This document shows positions 24,128 to 37,806 of a DNA stretch of 64,000 bases, piece after piece. A program made the translations under genes and the position numbers. The stretch lies in NCBI GenBank assembly GCA_007844125.1, contig CM017558.1:50233831-50297830 (forward strand), read 5' to 3'. The notes below the pieces were generated by a model that was not told the DNA's origin, made no database searches, and saw nothing but the letters and a program-made list of their open reading frames with translations. How positions within the stretch are numbered: position 1 is the first letter of the stretch; each line of letters begins with the position of its first letter. The DNA is from Sinonovacula constricta. Taxonomy: Eukaryota > Mollusca > Bivalvia > Cardiida > Solecurtidae.

Positions 24128-24448
24128 ACCGGACCTGGTAGCGCAATCGGTAGAGCGTCGGCTCCAGGTACGGGAGGCCCCGGGTTCGATCCCGGGCCGC
24201 GACATACCTAAGTCGTTAAAAATGTTAGTGGTATGGCTCCCTTGCTAACGCTCAAGCAAATATAAGGATAGTTCCACGACTGGTTGACCCGGTGTCAGGA
24301 TAATGTGACTGGGTGTGGTATCATGCCAGGTGTTCACGGCATGCTATACGCAGTGAAGGCAGCACTATATCTGCTTCAAGTGAACACCATCTACAGATAA
24401 CTGAAATATTGTTGAATGGGACGATAAACCCAATAAACAAACAAACAA
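24128..24448 (+). repeat. complete SINE (family S2) with target-site duplication
   Basis: The head is tRNA-derived: A-box-like TGGTAGCGCAATCGGTAGAG and B box GGTTCGATCCC within the stem CCCGG/CCCGG at about 24178-24198. A central domain runs from about 24255 to 24415 and includes GGTGTCAGGATAATG and GAAGGCAGCACTATATCTGC. The element ends with GACGATAAACCC and an (AAAC)n tail. The 12-bp duplication ACAAATTTATAA is perfect at 24116-24127 and 24449-24460, indicating a fairly recent insertion. The layout (tRNA head, conserved centre, short simple tail) fits metazoan core-type SINE superfamilies known in molluscs. The exact family name is not assigned. Confidence 0.88.
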
Positions 24449-24460
24449 ACAAATTTATAA

Positions 24461-27400
24461 TTGTTCACAGTAATGTGTACATTTATTTAACAAATGGTAT
24501 ATGTAGTCTTTGTCTTAGTCCTTCATATAAATAGTATGTAACGGGGGTATTGTTATTTAAAAAACAGAGTAGACCCCTTTTTAAAGAGTTCCTCAAAGAT
24601 GGAGTTTCTTTCTATGAGTCGTCTCACAAAATATTTGTTCACATCATAAAAGTTCATTTTTGCACAAGACAATGACAACTTTTCCATTTTCACATTTTAA
24701 AACAATCCTTAAGAATCCTATGTAGATCAAAATGAAGTCAATAGTTATCTGTAATCTTACGTGACAACATGAGGACTATAAGCCTTTGTTTATGCATCCC
24801 CTTGACATGCTCTCATAGCCTCTAACCTTCACTGTTATATATAACACACTTTTAGACTGAGCTTGTTTAATTATAACTGTAAATCATGGATTAGAAAGGG
24901 GAGACACTGCAACAAATCTTCAGCGCTTTGATTTATTTCAAAGAGAAATACCAAAATTAAAGGCATGGATGTTCTCTCACTGTTACATGTATGTGTGTAA
25001 TAAATAATGTTTGAACTCAATGCAATGGGTCCTGGTAATTATTAACCCCTTTCATTTTAACATCATTATATAAACATGTATAAATAAGCTATTAAAAAAT
25101 AAAGTTATTTTAATTCAACTTAAGGTACATGTAACAAGACTGGAGCAAATATTGAATGTCAGCTGACTGATGAGGACCTCCACTATTCGTCTAAGCCAGT
25201 AGGTCTGATTTGTGCTAATCAGGTTAAGCAAAAAATGTTTATGAATATAATGGATATAATCATATAATAATACTGGTACATTTGAACATATGAATATGTA
25301 CATGGCCTAATGTTGAAATAATTCTATCTGATTGAACTACTGCTGTAAAACTACTAAGTCACATATAGTTATTTTTTTTAAATTTTGTTAACTGAAAAAA
25401 TGTGTTTAACTTACCTATATATGATTAAGCTGTCCTTTTACAGATTGTGAATTGGGACATCTGGCTGGGAGAACTGTATGACTTGGATCTGTTGCTTGTT
25501 CATAATTATATTAATGGATTTATAACTGCTCAGAATGATTATGATTTCCGTTTCAGTACACATATTTTATAATTCCTATTTTTACCTGCATCAGTCATCA
25601 ATAATTAAAATAAATTATTTAAAGGTTTGATTCAAAAGCAACATTGTGAATGATAGGGGAGTTTTGTTTGGACTTTTAACACTATTTACCAGTCAAATAA
25701 ATGTTGTGCATAAGCACACTTTGACTTTACTAGTATCTCAAACTTAATCATCACTAGCCACTGCTGCAGTGATATATGTAACCCCCAGGTATATGTACAG
25801 TTGTGTACTTGTGCACATAAATCAGAACTCATCAATACTTTGCATAACATTATAGAGGGAATAAATAAAATTAATTTGTGTCATTCATATTGATATTAAC
25901 TTGAAGCCTGATCAGCAGTATTGATTAGGTTTAGACAAACTTTGTAGATCCAGCTCAGACAGCCTCTCACTGGGAAGTTTCTGATCAGGATCTGTACTTC
26001 ATGCTGCTGGCTTTCTAGATTTTTTCTAGGAACTTTTTTCATGTAGATTTTAAAAGAGAGTTAGAATGTGCCATTCTTCATGTATGACATTTATGGCACT
26101 TCTTCTGTCTTGTTGTAATCTGATTCAGTGGGGAAATTTCTGGCAACTTGAGTCAATCACTTAATTTAAGCTGTGTTAACTTTATTTGGTGTTTTCCAAT
26201 ACAGCTGACTTAGCATTGTCACAGGTACGCACAAGTCATGTGCATTACAGGTGGATCATTATATACATCAAAATCAGGGCCAGATAATCATGTTACAATT
26301 AGGAATATGCTGCAAGTTTTTGTAGTTATTTAAAGGTTATCTTACAATAATATAAGGAGAACTCTGTGTATAAAATGCTAACCTTAAAAGCTGTCATATA
26401 ATGTAATAGAATAAAGTTGTATATATACTTATATACTCACTTTACCCCAAGTTATAAGTCGATGACGGCATAAACTTAAATCAGACCAGATCGTCATAAG
26501 GATTAGCAGGACTTTATTGCGTAGATTAAAATTTAAATTAATTTGAAGGAAATCAAATAGACCTGAGTGATCTGTGAGTTGAATATTTATTGTTTTTATC
26601 AAATAAATTGAAACCTCTATATAGTCCCTGTTCATAGTTAAAAGTATTTATACTTGATTTTCATCCTTTATTACTATTATTATCATTCCAACTTCAGAGA
26701 CTTTACCACTCTAGCCAAACTATTCCTCTTGCATCTCAGAATTGTCTTGGTATGCAGTGCATGTGTGGTAATTTCATTATGGGCTTTGTATTTGTCTGAT
26801 ATTGAAATAAATCAGTTTGCAGATACTTATTGCCTTAAGCCTCTTCCACATTATTGGAAGGGCGCAGAAATTAGCTGCCATTGCCTAGAACCACCCTGGC
26901 TTTTCACACCCTATTATATTATTAGCTAATAACAATTGTTTCTATGGTAACACAAATCCAATAATGACAGATGGTAGAGATGGTGACTTACTTACCCATA
27001 AATACAATCATTATTTATGTGGTATTACTAGATGACTGGAGGGAGGTTTGAGGAGGCTTTACTTACCTGCTAATATACCAGTAATTCTGAGCAATGAAAT
27101 TAACCCATAAGCAGGCCTGTAAATCATCAAGTGATGAGGCATTGGCTGAAAAGTATCATGCTTATATAGTCTTTGAATGTTTTTTTGATGTTTTGTACAT
27201 GTTTTAAAAACTTCACAGCAACCCGGATGACTATATAACATGATCTCAAAGTAAGTGGTCACATGGTTTTCTAAGTTTAAAAATAGCTGTCTCTGCAGTG
27301 TGGCTCGGATAGGAAATACCTGTTTGCAATGACACAAGGTGATTTATGCTTGACTGTTCACACAGATCTAGGACATCAATGAACAGCATCTTGAATAACC

Positions 27401-30400
27401 GTTTCATGTGACAATGACTTAATTGAGAAAAGGAATTTTGGTGCAAACTGTTGGATACCACCTTTAGATATTTTCTAAAAACTACAAACTCAACTTTAAA
27501 AGAACAACTAAGCAGCAAAAAGTGGAGGTCCTGGATGGATTGCTTGGTATCAAGCAGTGGATGTGGCAGATCTGGAGCTACACATTTTTGCCTTTTTTTC
27601 TGATCAGACTGTGCTGTAGTTAAGCCTAAGGGTTCTCGGAGAGGCAGGTTAGAATGATCTTAAATGCAACATGTTAGATAATCCTGAGTATGCTTCATTT
27701 GTTGATAACCCATACCCATTTTTAGCCAGCTTCTTACATCAATATGCACTTTTTGTCTTTGTCTGATCTGTTTGTGCTTAGCAGGTTAAGAGTTAATAGT
27801 AAAACAAGAAAAACATTCATCACTTTGACAGATATGCACATGAAGGCAAGAAGTATTATGAGCAATACAGATGGATATCACTAGAACAACATTGAAGATT
27901 GTGTGTAAACCTTTATTCTGCTGCATTTGTTAATGAGCACTACAGATTTGCTAACAAACTACATGTAAATGTAACTAAATATAATGCTGGAAACTCAGCA
28001 GTAAATGGTGCAGATCCTGATCAGACAGCTTCCAGTGGTAGGCCAGTGAGTGATAAGTTATATGTATTCATTATTACAGAATACATTTTAATTATATATT
28101 ACTGCTCATAACACTAAGCCATTTGTCTTAGCATGACACATTCTTTATTTGACATGATTTGTTATTTATTTATTTGACAGTGTAGAATGTTATAGCATTA
28201 TGTTTAATACTCTTTCTCTATCCTACTATCAGTTGATCCCATGTTATTCATCTCCATATCTCTCTCATTCTTTCACTCTATATATACACACCTATACCCG
28301 CAATATGTCATATATTATTCATCCAGTTTCTGTCATTTATCTGAATATTATGTTTTGTTTTTCTTTTCAATTTATATTTCTTTTTAATTTATACTTTTCA
28401 AAGCCTTTACTGACTGAATTTTATATTTCTATTCATATTAAACCCATCTCTTGCACAAGTTTTAGGTTTATTCCTTATCTTGATACAATTTGCAAAACAA
28501 ACACTTCTTATTCATCTCTTAATTCTTTTAACATTTACATGAAAAAAACTGCCCAAAATATATAGCTTGAAACTCAGCAGCAAAAACTCCAGACCTTTCT
28601 AAGACAGTTTCAAGTGGTAACTAACCAATCTGGATCAAGACTATTTGTCTCAGTCTTAGTAATTCATGCTCACCAGACTATGAGTAATCTTTTCTTGTTT
28701 ATGTCTTACACTCTGTTGAGACTGGCCAACTGAACAACCCCTGTTTATTATCTTTCCATCCTCAATCCCACTTGACCATCCCTTTCAACAACTCATCAGA
28801 GCTTGCATGTTGTGTCATCATATTGTGCCAACATAATCTTTCAACTTTCTTCTCCAGCAATCATACAGCTTAAGTCCCCAACTTGGCCCAAAACAATGAA
28901 ATGTACCCTTAAGTCTCAAATTGTCATAATTCAGTTGTCATGGTATCCAGAACATAAACTGATGGATTTCTGTGATAACTCTAATACCAAAGTTGTTGCC
29001 TGTAGACATGATAGTGGTGACAGCTGTTGATAAAACTGCACCATCTTTGCTCCATCAGCACTGAAGATGTTCAGTTAGAATTACTTCCCCTGAGTCTTCA
29101 GTTTCATATACAAGGGAATTAACTCTGAATACAGAGCTAAAGCTGTGGTTTACCTGTCCTCATTGGATCAGTGTTATTCAAACCCATCTAATCATGACAT
29201 GAAAAGGAGAGCAGTGGGATACTTGTATGGGAATGTAGTAGTTATATATGGAGTGGATAAAATTGAATGAATAGTTTGTAACATGGTTCATATGATTAAA
29301 ATTAAGACCTTTGACACAGTGGTGAAGTTCATAAGTCTGGTATTACAAACTTGATGAAAGTTATACACTGAGATGCAAGGATGTTCATTTATGGATGATG
29401 GTGTTTGCAAATTGGGAATACTGTGTAGGAATTTAGTAAGTATACAACTTATAGGACAGTTTAAAAATTAAAAGTCTTGTCAATTAGAATTGCTGAAAGA
29501 TTTACTAAAGGGTTGGGGGTTTTAAATACAAAATTGATGTTAATTGATTTTTTCCTCTCTCTCTATGTGAAAATATTTAAACTAACTGGTGGATTTTTAT
29601 GTTTTCAATATTTTTAATGTAAAATTTCAGTTATTACAAACAAAAATCGCCATTCACTTGCCTTTATATTAAAAACAAGATCTGCTTTTGCATGTTGCTT
29701 TGTCAAGTATACATGTTTACTAATTAATATATGGATAGATCCATTTTTACTCTTAAGTGCAAAAAAGTACTAAATTAAGTAACTTTTAGAAAAAACCTTT
29801 TAAGTAAACTTTCAAACTCTCCAGAATAAAATACTTTCAAAATCAATTTACTTCATTCTTTCTTAATCAATTCCTAAGAGGAGTTTACCGGTACTTTTCA
29901 GACCATATTTCAAAAAGTTTGAAACAATCATCAAACTGTAAATCTCATAAATTGAGTTGTTGCTAGTGGCAATATTTTATGACATTGACCAAGGCTAGTC
30001 GGCAATAACTTCAGACCTAAGATTTAGTAACATCTTAAAATTTGACATCCCCTTAAACATTTCCTTATCATGTGTCACCTATCTCATGAAATGTTCATGT
30101 TTATATCGTCCAAGTTTATACGATCATGTTTATACCTCTGTTTACAGCAGACTGGACTTTGATACTTCAACTTGTCACTTTAAAGTACCAGAACTTATTT
30201 GAATCTTTTGATGTTTCAAAGTGACCAGTCTAAAGCACCTGTCCTAGACTGGGCAATCTTTTGTTATTAAAAACTGAAACAAGACTGGTTTCTCATTGAT
30301 ACGTTTGAAATTAAAACCAAACAAAATTAAATTGATTTCAGGCAAAATCCTAAGTAGGACACTTGTTATTAAGATTATGATTTTCTTTAATATGTCCCTT

Positions 30401-30620
30401 AATATTTTATTTGTGATTTGACCTTTGTGACTTTTGGTTTTGAAATAAAAAAATATAAGTAATATACTGTAGTTTTTATAACTTTAAGGCTCAATATAGG
30501 ACACCTTTCTATCACATTTGGAAAATGACATGCATCTAAATATATTTTTTGCAGTTTTGCATTTTATCTTTCTTTCATGTATGGTGACCATTCACCTGTT
30601 TAGTTTTTTATAAATCATTG
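24461..30620. other. non-coding CpG-poor DNA with scattered hairpin-repeat fragments
   Basis: Family-H fragments occur at about 25905-26020 (GTAGATCCAGCTCAGACAGC ... GATCAGGATCTG), 27540-27640, 27985-28055 (GCAGATCCTGATCAGACAGC) and 28566-28650. Short open frames such as 26654-26929 (+), 27059-27337 (-) and 28200-28565 (+) show no domain, no repeat of codon pattern and no paired splice sites. Confidence 0.45.
27985..28055. repeat. hairpin repeat fragment (family H)
   Basis: AACTCAGCAGTAAATGGTGC is followed by AGATCCTGATCAGACAGCTT and CCAGTGG, matching one arm and the centre of the element at 41940-42035 in the opposite orientation. Confidence 0.55.
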
Positions 30621-30624
30621 TATG

Positions 30625-30627
<3 letters not shown>

Positions 30628-30682
<55 letters not shown>

Positions 30683-30724
30683 CTATCTCTCTCTCTCCTT
30701 CCCTCCCTCTTTCTCTCTCTCTCT

Positions 30725-30770
<46 letters not shown>

Positions 30771-30785
30771 TTCTCTCTTGCTCTC
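30628..30785 (+). repeat. CT microsatellite
   Basis: A long (CT)n run is interrupted by TATC and CCTTCCCTCC segments. The Ser/Leu-rich open frames across it are repeat artefacts. Confidence 0.97.
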
Positions 30786-33179
30786 TCCCTCTTTGCTCTG
30801 TTTCTCTGTTTATTTATCTATCTTTCCTTCTGTTTCTTTACCTCTCAACCTCTTGATGTCAGCACACATTAATTTCTTTTTTTTCAACTCTAAACCCATC
30901 TACAATTTAAGAAAAGTGGTCCCATCTTGAACAATAGAATCCCTTACAACAATATGTAATTAGACTTGAACTAGACACAATTAGGTGCCTTCGTTATTGT
31001 ATTCATTGATCACTAATTGATCACTAATTGGATAAGTAAGCCCCACCATGGCTTGAAGAATGGATAATCATGCTTAAGTGATTGGCCAATTATCTTACCC
31101 TGCAGTGTAACCAAGCTCATTCCATGAAAATGGAATTTGAAGTTTCATTTTCTCTCACTATCCATCAACCTAAATTCCAAAACAAACGGTAAAAAATGCC
31201 CATTTTTCAATCTAAATGCATGAGCAAAAGCAATTTATCTAGATGGTTAAATTTTCTGAACATTGTAGGAAGTGCAGTATCATATTGAATCTTTGGTACA
31301 ACTATTTATCATTGTAAAAGTTATTAAAGTGACACCATGCAAGGTGAAAAGCAGGTCAAAAGACCCAACGCAGGAAAAAATTTATTATGTGTTTTATACA
31401 TGTACATACCTCTTGATTATAATTTGAAAGGAAATGATGTATTTATTAAGTTATTTACTTTGTTTACCTTAAAACATTGTTTATGCATTAATTGATAGAA
31501 AGGGTTGGATAAACAATTGCAGAAGAGTTAAGGGATAAAAGAGAATGAAAGGAGATCATGGATGAAGGAAAAAAGAGGCTGGAAAGTGGGTAAGAGTGAA
31601 GGAGAAAATAACAATGAGAATGGAAAGGGAAAGTTAAGAAAACCACCTTTAAGAAAAGATATGAAGAGTGTGCAATGGAGAAAGACAGTTAGTGCAAAGT
31701 GTGTAAGCAAATGGAAAGAATGTAGCCAAAACTAAGTTTTTGCAATTTGTGGCTCAACCCTTTTCACAGATAATTTTTGTGTTTTAGCATTCTTACATAA
31801 AGTAAGCATTACAAACAGTATAAACTAAACTAATGATTAAAGGGAAAATGATTTTGGCAACAAGGTGAACTGGAGAAAAAAAGAAACAAAAAACTGTGGT
31901 TTGTGGTAAAGGAAAAAAATATGCCAAGTGCCATAGAGAAGTTCCATACAGAATATAAAGTGTCAGGCCAAATAACATATAAGTATTTGGATATATATGT
32001 AAAGTCGTCAAGATAATAGGAAAAAAATTATTGCCCTCACTGAGGTGAACATGGTTATGTTCAAACCATACACTGAGTCAATAAATTAAAAGTATTTGCC
32101 GGTAGAAATAATCAGCAAATAGCAATATATTGATGTTAAAGAATGCATTCATATCTTGTTCAAACCAAATTACACATTTATGATATAATTGTGTTGTTTT
32201 GGTGTACTAGGTATTTTCACCCAAGGTGAACTGAAGTCAGCAGTTTAGATCAAGAATGATATAGGAGTCTTTGTGAAACTAGCAGTAGTGTCAATGAAGA
32301 TGCATAGTGTTAACCATGTATGTTATAATCAGGATTCTACTTTAAGTAACTTTGGAGTTAATGTTTTTGCTAAAAAATTACAATTGAGAATAATTCTGTA
32401 AGTACAGGTCATATCCTAACATGCAGCCTACTAAGCCTATATTTATAAAGCTTAGGCAGAAACTGCAGATCATCAATGTTCCAGCAGAAAGCTGTCTCAT
32501 CAAGACCTGTGCTTTCTGCTTCTGAGTCTCCAGAAATAACATTTTTGACACTGTCATGAAGTTTTAAGCCAATAACAAATAACTTGGGTTATTTACAAAT
32601 GTTGTAGTCTTAGCGTTAAACTTCCTTTTCTTTAAAAAAATTGTTGAAGGATTCAATTGCATCACTAAGTGACATATTTTCTACTGACCCCTCACCTGCT
32701 TACCACAGTTAGATCGGGTCTAGGCAGACAGTTTAGATCCAGATCTGCCAGCACCTGCTGAGTGCAGTCTTATCAGTTTCTACACTTTTGGCTGCTGCCA
32801 CTGACAATATGGATACTGGTATTTAAATCTGTTTGACATGGTGGTTGTTTTCAAAGGGTTGAAATGGGTTATTAACAAGATAAGTGTTAACGTACATGGA
32901 CGAAGAAGTCGCATAATTACTATCCCACTAAGTCATTTTTATGATGATTTTTAGGTGTTCCTTCATGGGGCAGTTAAACATTTCAATGAAGAATAAAAAT
33001 CGGTTTTAAATGCTCAAGCTGTATTTGGGATTATTTCCATGGTAGATTTAATTTTTTGAAACAGAGAATGGGATTGTCTGCTACTTAGACCTGAGTCATT
33101 TGTTCCAGCATGGTTAAGAAACAAGATTTTGTCGATGCGATGTAAGGGCCTGTTGTTGTTGCCCCTATTGTTAAGGACG
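30786..33179. other. non-coding CpG-poor DNA with two hairpin repeats
   Basis: Family-H copies lie at about 32430-32535 (GCAGAAACTGCAGATCATCA ... CAGAAAGCTGTCTCATCAAG) and 32690-32830 (TTAGATCCAGATCTGCCAGC). The purine-rich stretch 31495-31700 has no clear repeat unit. No gene supported. Confidence 0.4.
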
Positions 33180-33300
33180 AAGACACTTAACTCGACCACG
33201 CTCCACTCTCTTCCCCCTCTACAATAGACTACCTGCGGAGGGACAGAAAAGACGTCACTTTAGTTATTTTACGATATTCTTTCATTTGGGGCTGAAGGTG
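33180..33300 (+). promoter_or_regulatory. CpG-bearing patch with CRE-like site, possible promoter or first exon
   Basis: Within CpG-poor surroundings this short stretch carries several CpGs (CTCGACCACG, CTGCGGAGGG, GACGTCA, TTACGATA). GACGTCA at 33251-33257 matches 7 of 8 bases of the CRE consensus TGACGTCA. It lies 9 kb upstream of the protocadherin A exon and could hold its promoter or untranslated first exon. This is inference only. Confidence 0.2.
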
Positions 33301-35860
33301 TGAACTAGTTAGGTGGCAGAACACATCGTTGAATAATATCATTGTGGGATTAGAATTTTAACTTCAGGACAAGCATTGAAACATGTTTTATATGGAAGTT
33401 ATGTGAATTTAAGTGTAAAACTGTTTGGATATTTTAGAGGAATAAAGTGATTTTGAATGATTATAGCTCTCGAGGGGTTTGGCTGAGAGAAGTTGTGGAC
33501 AGAGAGGGATGTTGTGAGTGTTGAGGAACATTATCACCTGCAGTTAAGTTGATGCTTAATGGCTGACATGCCCACCTGGATTTATTAAAGGGTTGTTACA
33601 TACACATATAGGTAAATATACATCTAAACAACTATTTAAGCTGACAGCAAATGTTATTGATTTTTATTTGATTTTTTTTCCATTTATTCAAAGTTGTTTT
33701 AAGTACCTAGTTAAGAATCATTTTTAAACATTTAGAAAATGATTGGGAAATTTTTTAGTTTAATATCTTATTGAATTTGAAAGATGTTCTATAGTAAGGT
33801 TCTGTTCATGCTGAAAATAAACATTATTTTTAATTGATAGCTTTATTATTATTATTAGTAATTCTGTTTAAAACTTGTCCATTCAAGGGTTGTTTTATAG
33901 GTAGGACTTGTGTCAGAATGTTTACTAATTGGTGTCAGAACTAATGATTTTAATTGATGTTTGTTATTTAAGCACTTATCCCGACAAAGAAAGGATTCTT
34001 CAATTTAAAAGAATTTTTTTTTTTCAGCTTTCTTTTTTGAGATTGATTCAAGATTTTAATAATTTCTTTGTTCCATTTCTGTCTTTTATGTACATAGTTA
34101 TACATAACCTAGTCTTATTAAGTAGATATCTTTGCTGTGAAACAAATACATGTATTGACCACTATATATTTTTCATGAACATGGAATTTTATATGTAATC
34201 ATTAATGATAAGGTATGCCCAATTATCAATTATTAATTTCATAAGATGCATTGAAGTTTTAATCCTAAATGAATTAATATTGGACTGAACAACAACTGAT
34301 GAAATTCATTTAATATTTAAATAGTTTTTTACAATAACAGTATTATCTTTTTGTAATTAATTGACATTTTTCTCAATATTTTGAACATTATTATAATTTA
34401 AACTAATGTAACAACTGAACCTTCTTCATTTTATGTTCATGTACATTGTAGTCTTCTAAATAAATAAAAATAGCAACAATAAATAGGACATGATAAAAAA
34501 GTATGTTTAATATGATGTCTCATGTATGATAATATATACAAGATATAATATTAGACTTAACAAAAATAATGCACAAGAAGCAGCAGATTCTAATCATATC
34601 TCTTAATTCTCTCTATCCCCTCCTCGTCACCCCAAGAAAATACCCAACCATCCAACTTTGTACAAAATACTGCTCACTCATATTTTGGCTGCCAGTTTTT
34701 ATCTCTTATGATAATCTTAGTCCCCCATAAAAAGTAACAATCCCAAACAAGAGTGACAAAAGATTCCTGTGGCGTAAGGTGATACAGTCAAAGATTTGTC
34801 CAAGATTACCGCCAGTGTTAAACAAGGAGCCAGAGCAATGGCAGTGTTAACCCTTACCTTCCATAACATATAGTGTTAATGCTTAATAGGCAAATAGTGA
34901 CAATCCAGATGAATCAAATACAGCAGGGAGCTATCTGATCAGTATCAGCACCATTTGCTGAAAAGTTTCAAGCCAGATCACTTGTAACTTTAACTCTTAA
35001 TGTTAACTATCAAATAAGTAAGAATAAGTAAGAATTTAATATAAACAAATACAGCAGGCTATGGCTTAACCAATGTCTGAAAGAGGTCCAGTACTTGTAC
35101 TCAAGATCTATATCTTGCCGACTATTGTTTTACTGATTTTACCTGCCTCTAAATCATTTCCTGTTGAGTGCTCCAGTTTGTTAGCAAGTTGATGACAAGT
35201 CTAATGTCGAAGGTCCACTAATTAGTGTTATGGTTAAGCATGATAATTTTAATGTCAGTAATTTTTCTCTGAAATGTTTACACTTCCTGCCTCCTGCCAG
35301 TAGGAAGAAGCATGGTTTGACAATACAAAGTTTTGGTGCCAGAAGGATAGTAAAGATGTTTTATTTGAACATTGTCCTTTTTTCTTTGAGAAAAGAATTT
35401 GTTTCATTCTGTTTTCTGCTAGTTATAGATCATAAAGTGCAATGATTGGCTTGAGGTATGACCAGACATATTAGTTTAAATTTGAACATTTTCCACATAT
35501 TTTGGAGTGTGGGTTTGCAAATGGCCTTCTGCTCTTGGGTATATATGAAACATAGTAACGTAATCCAGAATGTTTAATCATAAAAAATACAGTTAAGCTT
35601 GTAACAAAAATAGTATCATTCCATGTCATGTTTGTTACATATGTTGTGTACAGTAGAAATCTATAAAAAATTAAAATGTCACTCTTTGTATGTTTTTTAC
35701 TATTGTTGTATGTAAAAATGTCACATAAATGAAGTTAACATTGATGAAAGAATATTTTGGTGTGTGTGCACAATGCCAAGTACATCCTTCAGAAACACAA
35801 CATTACTAGTATTGACAAATTTTCTACTTTGATTCAAGCTTGTCCACAAACAAGATTGAC
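33301..35860. other. non-coding DNA
   Basis: AT-rich. A family-H fragment occurs at about 34870-34990 (CAGGGAGCTATCTGATCAGT and ATCAGCACCATTTGCTG). The frames at 33929-34198 and 35230-35445 have no recognisable domain. Confidence 0.4.
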
Positions 35861-35861
35861 A

Positions 35862-36188
35862 ACCTCTTCCGTCAACCCCCATCCAAATCTGACAACCTCT
35901 CCCATCAACCCCCATCCAAATCTGACAACCTCTCCCATCAACCCCCATCCAAATCTGACAACCTCTCCCATCAACCCCCATCCAAATCTGACAACCTCTC
36001 CCATCAACCCCCATCCAAATCTGACAACCTCTCCCATCAACCCCCATCCAAATCTGACAACCTCTCCCATCAACCCCCTTCCAAATCTGACAACCTCTCC
36101 CATCAACCCCCATCCAAATCTGACAACCTCTCCCATCAACCCCCATCCAAATCTGACAACCTCTCCCATCAACCCCCTTCCAAATCTG
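35862..36188 (+). repeat. 33-bp minisatellite, about 10 units
   Basis: Units of TCTGACAACCTCTCCCATCA followed by ACCCCCATCCAAA are nearly identical; a few have CCCCCTTCC. The unit length is a multiple of three, so frames are open on both strands (for example PHPNLTTSPIN and a Gly/Trp-rich minus-strand repeat). No signal peptide, splice site or flanking coding sequence supports a gene. Confidence 0.95.
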
Positions 36189-36723
36189 TTTGGAATTTTC
36201 TGTCAAAAATCTGGTTATTTATATCTATGTCAAGTATTAAAAATCTATACTTGAACTTTGACTATTTTATGATCTATCCAGAGTCAAATCAGGAAGATTT
36301 ATACCACAGGTGTAAAACTCACCCTAGAAGTCAACAAACAAGAAATAGAACAATCTTTGTCTTTACTGGAGTATATTGTGAGTGCTTCACATGAAAACAA
36401 AGTTGGTGAACCTTAGAACAAACATACCATATAATCAGCAAGCTATAAATTATAGTACAATAAATGTGCAGGTAGGCAATTGAAGTATTAAACTGTATTG
36501 TTTCAGGTGAAATATGCCTGTCATATCTCAAAGGAAAGGTATTTAGTAATGAATTAAGGTTATAAATTAATTCTTTTTCACCAAATGAAAAGGAAATAAA
36601 TGAATGTTGAGACTTATTTGATAATAATTATTCTTTCTTTATATATTTTAAGATGAACACATCATTTCTGGCTGTGAAGATGATAAGGTATATAATGTTG
36701 CAGGGTAATTCTTGAATCTGGAC

Positions 36724-36763
<40 letters not shown>

Positions 36764-36786
36764 AATGATGATGATGATGGTGATGA
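36724..36786 (+). repeat. GAT trinucleotide microsatellite
   Basis: An uninterrupted (GAT)n run has a few variants (GATAAT, GGTGAT) toward its end. Confidence 0.95.
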
Positions 36787-37616
36787 GAATTCACCACATC
36801 AAAACTTATTTATATTGTATTCCTGATCAAAGAGCGAAAAACTTACTAACTAGCTATCCCTAACAAAAATATTGTTTCGAATATCACTTTAATTTGCTTA
36901 GCTTCCTAAGTAACTTGTCGTGTTCAAAGCAGAAGAGCTTAGGGGAAGCATCATTGTTAAAGGGAGTCCTAGTATGTTCTGAGGGCACTTCTGGACAGTT
37001 TTCTGTAATCCTGCCTATTGTTGGCCCAGGTCACAATTACCTACAAGTTAGATAATACCCTTGATGTAGCCGTGCCACCCTACCTGTCAGTCTGTCAAAC
37101 AAACCAAACTTGTTTTCTCAAGGGATTATTCCTCATGAAGTCTTGAAGCTATATTTGTGCAGTAGTCTATGTGATACAGCCCAATAGGCAAAATAGCTAG
37201 GTAAAGAGGGAGTATTTCTGAAGTTCTGAGTGCTTCTGGGGTACTTGAGGCTGACTGCTAGATACTTGACATTCCATAACCTCTCTCTGAATTGAAGGAA
37301 AATCAGCCTGCCATTATTAGAACCAATCAAAATGAGCTAAAATTGCACAACCAATAATGTCCTGCCACTATGCCACTTAGAATCAGACATGATGTAATGA
37401 AAGATATAATGTAGTTTGTTTCAAGCAGTTAATGGCTGGAAACTAAGATTTGTTACTCAATATTTTCATGATTTAATGGTTAGATTTCTGAATATTTGTA
37501 CAGTCATTTGAGTTGTTTTCATTTTTCTTTGCATTGTTCCAAAGTATTACATAGTGTTGTACTTTTGTTCTGTTGTATAAGGTTATTGACTGTTTATAGA
37601 CACTTATACTTGTAAT

Positions 37617-37806
37617 GTTTTGTTTTGTTCTTGTTTTTGAAATACATCGCAGCAAACAATTATAATCATTATAGCGACGTCCAGCTGTATTGGTGGAGGA
37701 AGACCACAGACAAATGTCTGGGTAGAACCACTGGCACTTCATAGATCAGCAGGCAGACCTTCCCACAGTAAATCATTTGCCCCACATGGGACTCAAACCC
37801 ACACTT
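37617..37806 (-). repeat. SINE family S1 copy, 5' truncated
   Basis: On the minus strand the B-box-like GTGGGTTTGAGTCCCATG is present but the A box is missing. The body with CCAGACATTTGTCTGTGG, GACGTCGCTATAATGATTAT (shown in part) and a CA-rich tail matches the complete copy. An imperfect flanking repeat (ACTTGTAATGT / ACTTGGAATGT) may be its target duplication. Confidence 0.75.

Noticed and set aside
24131..24205. Functional tRNA gene
   Set aside because: A and B boxes and the T arm are good, but the anticodon and acceptor stems do not fold properly and the sequence continues into a SINE body with a target duplication.
26654..28565. Several 70-120-residue open frames
   Set aside because: Hydrophobic, low-complexity translations of AT-rich DNA without motifs, start context or splice support.
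30618..30930. Ser/Leu-rich frames
   Set aside because: They are translations of a CT microsatellite.
35721..36394. Repeat proteins (PHPNLTTSPIN on +, Gly/Trp-rich on -)
   Set aside because: Same cause: a 33-bp minisatellite open in several frames on both strands, with unrelated AT-rich flanks.
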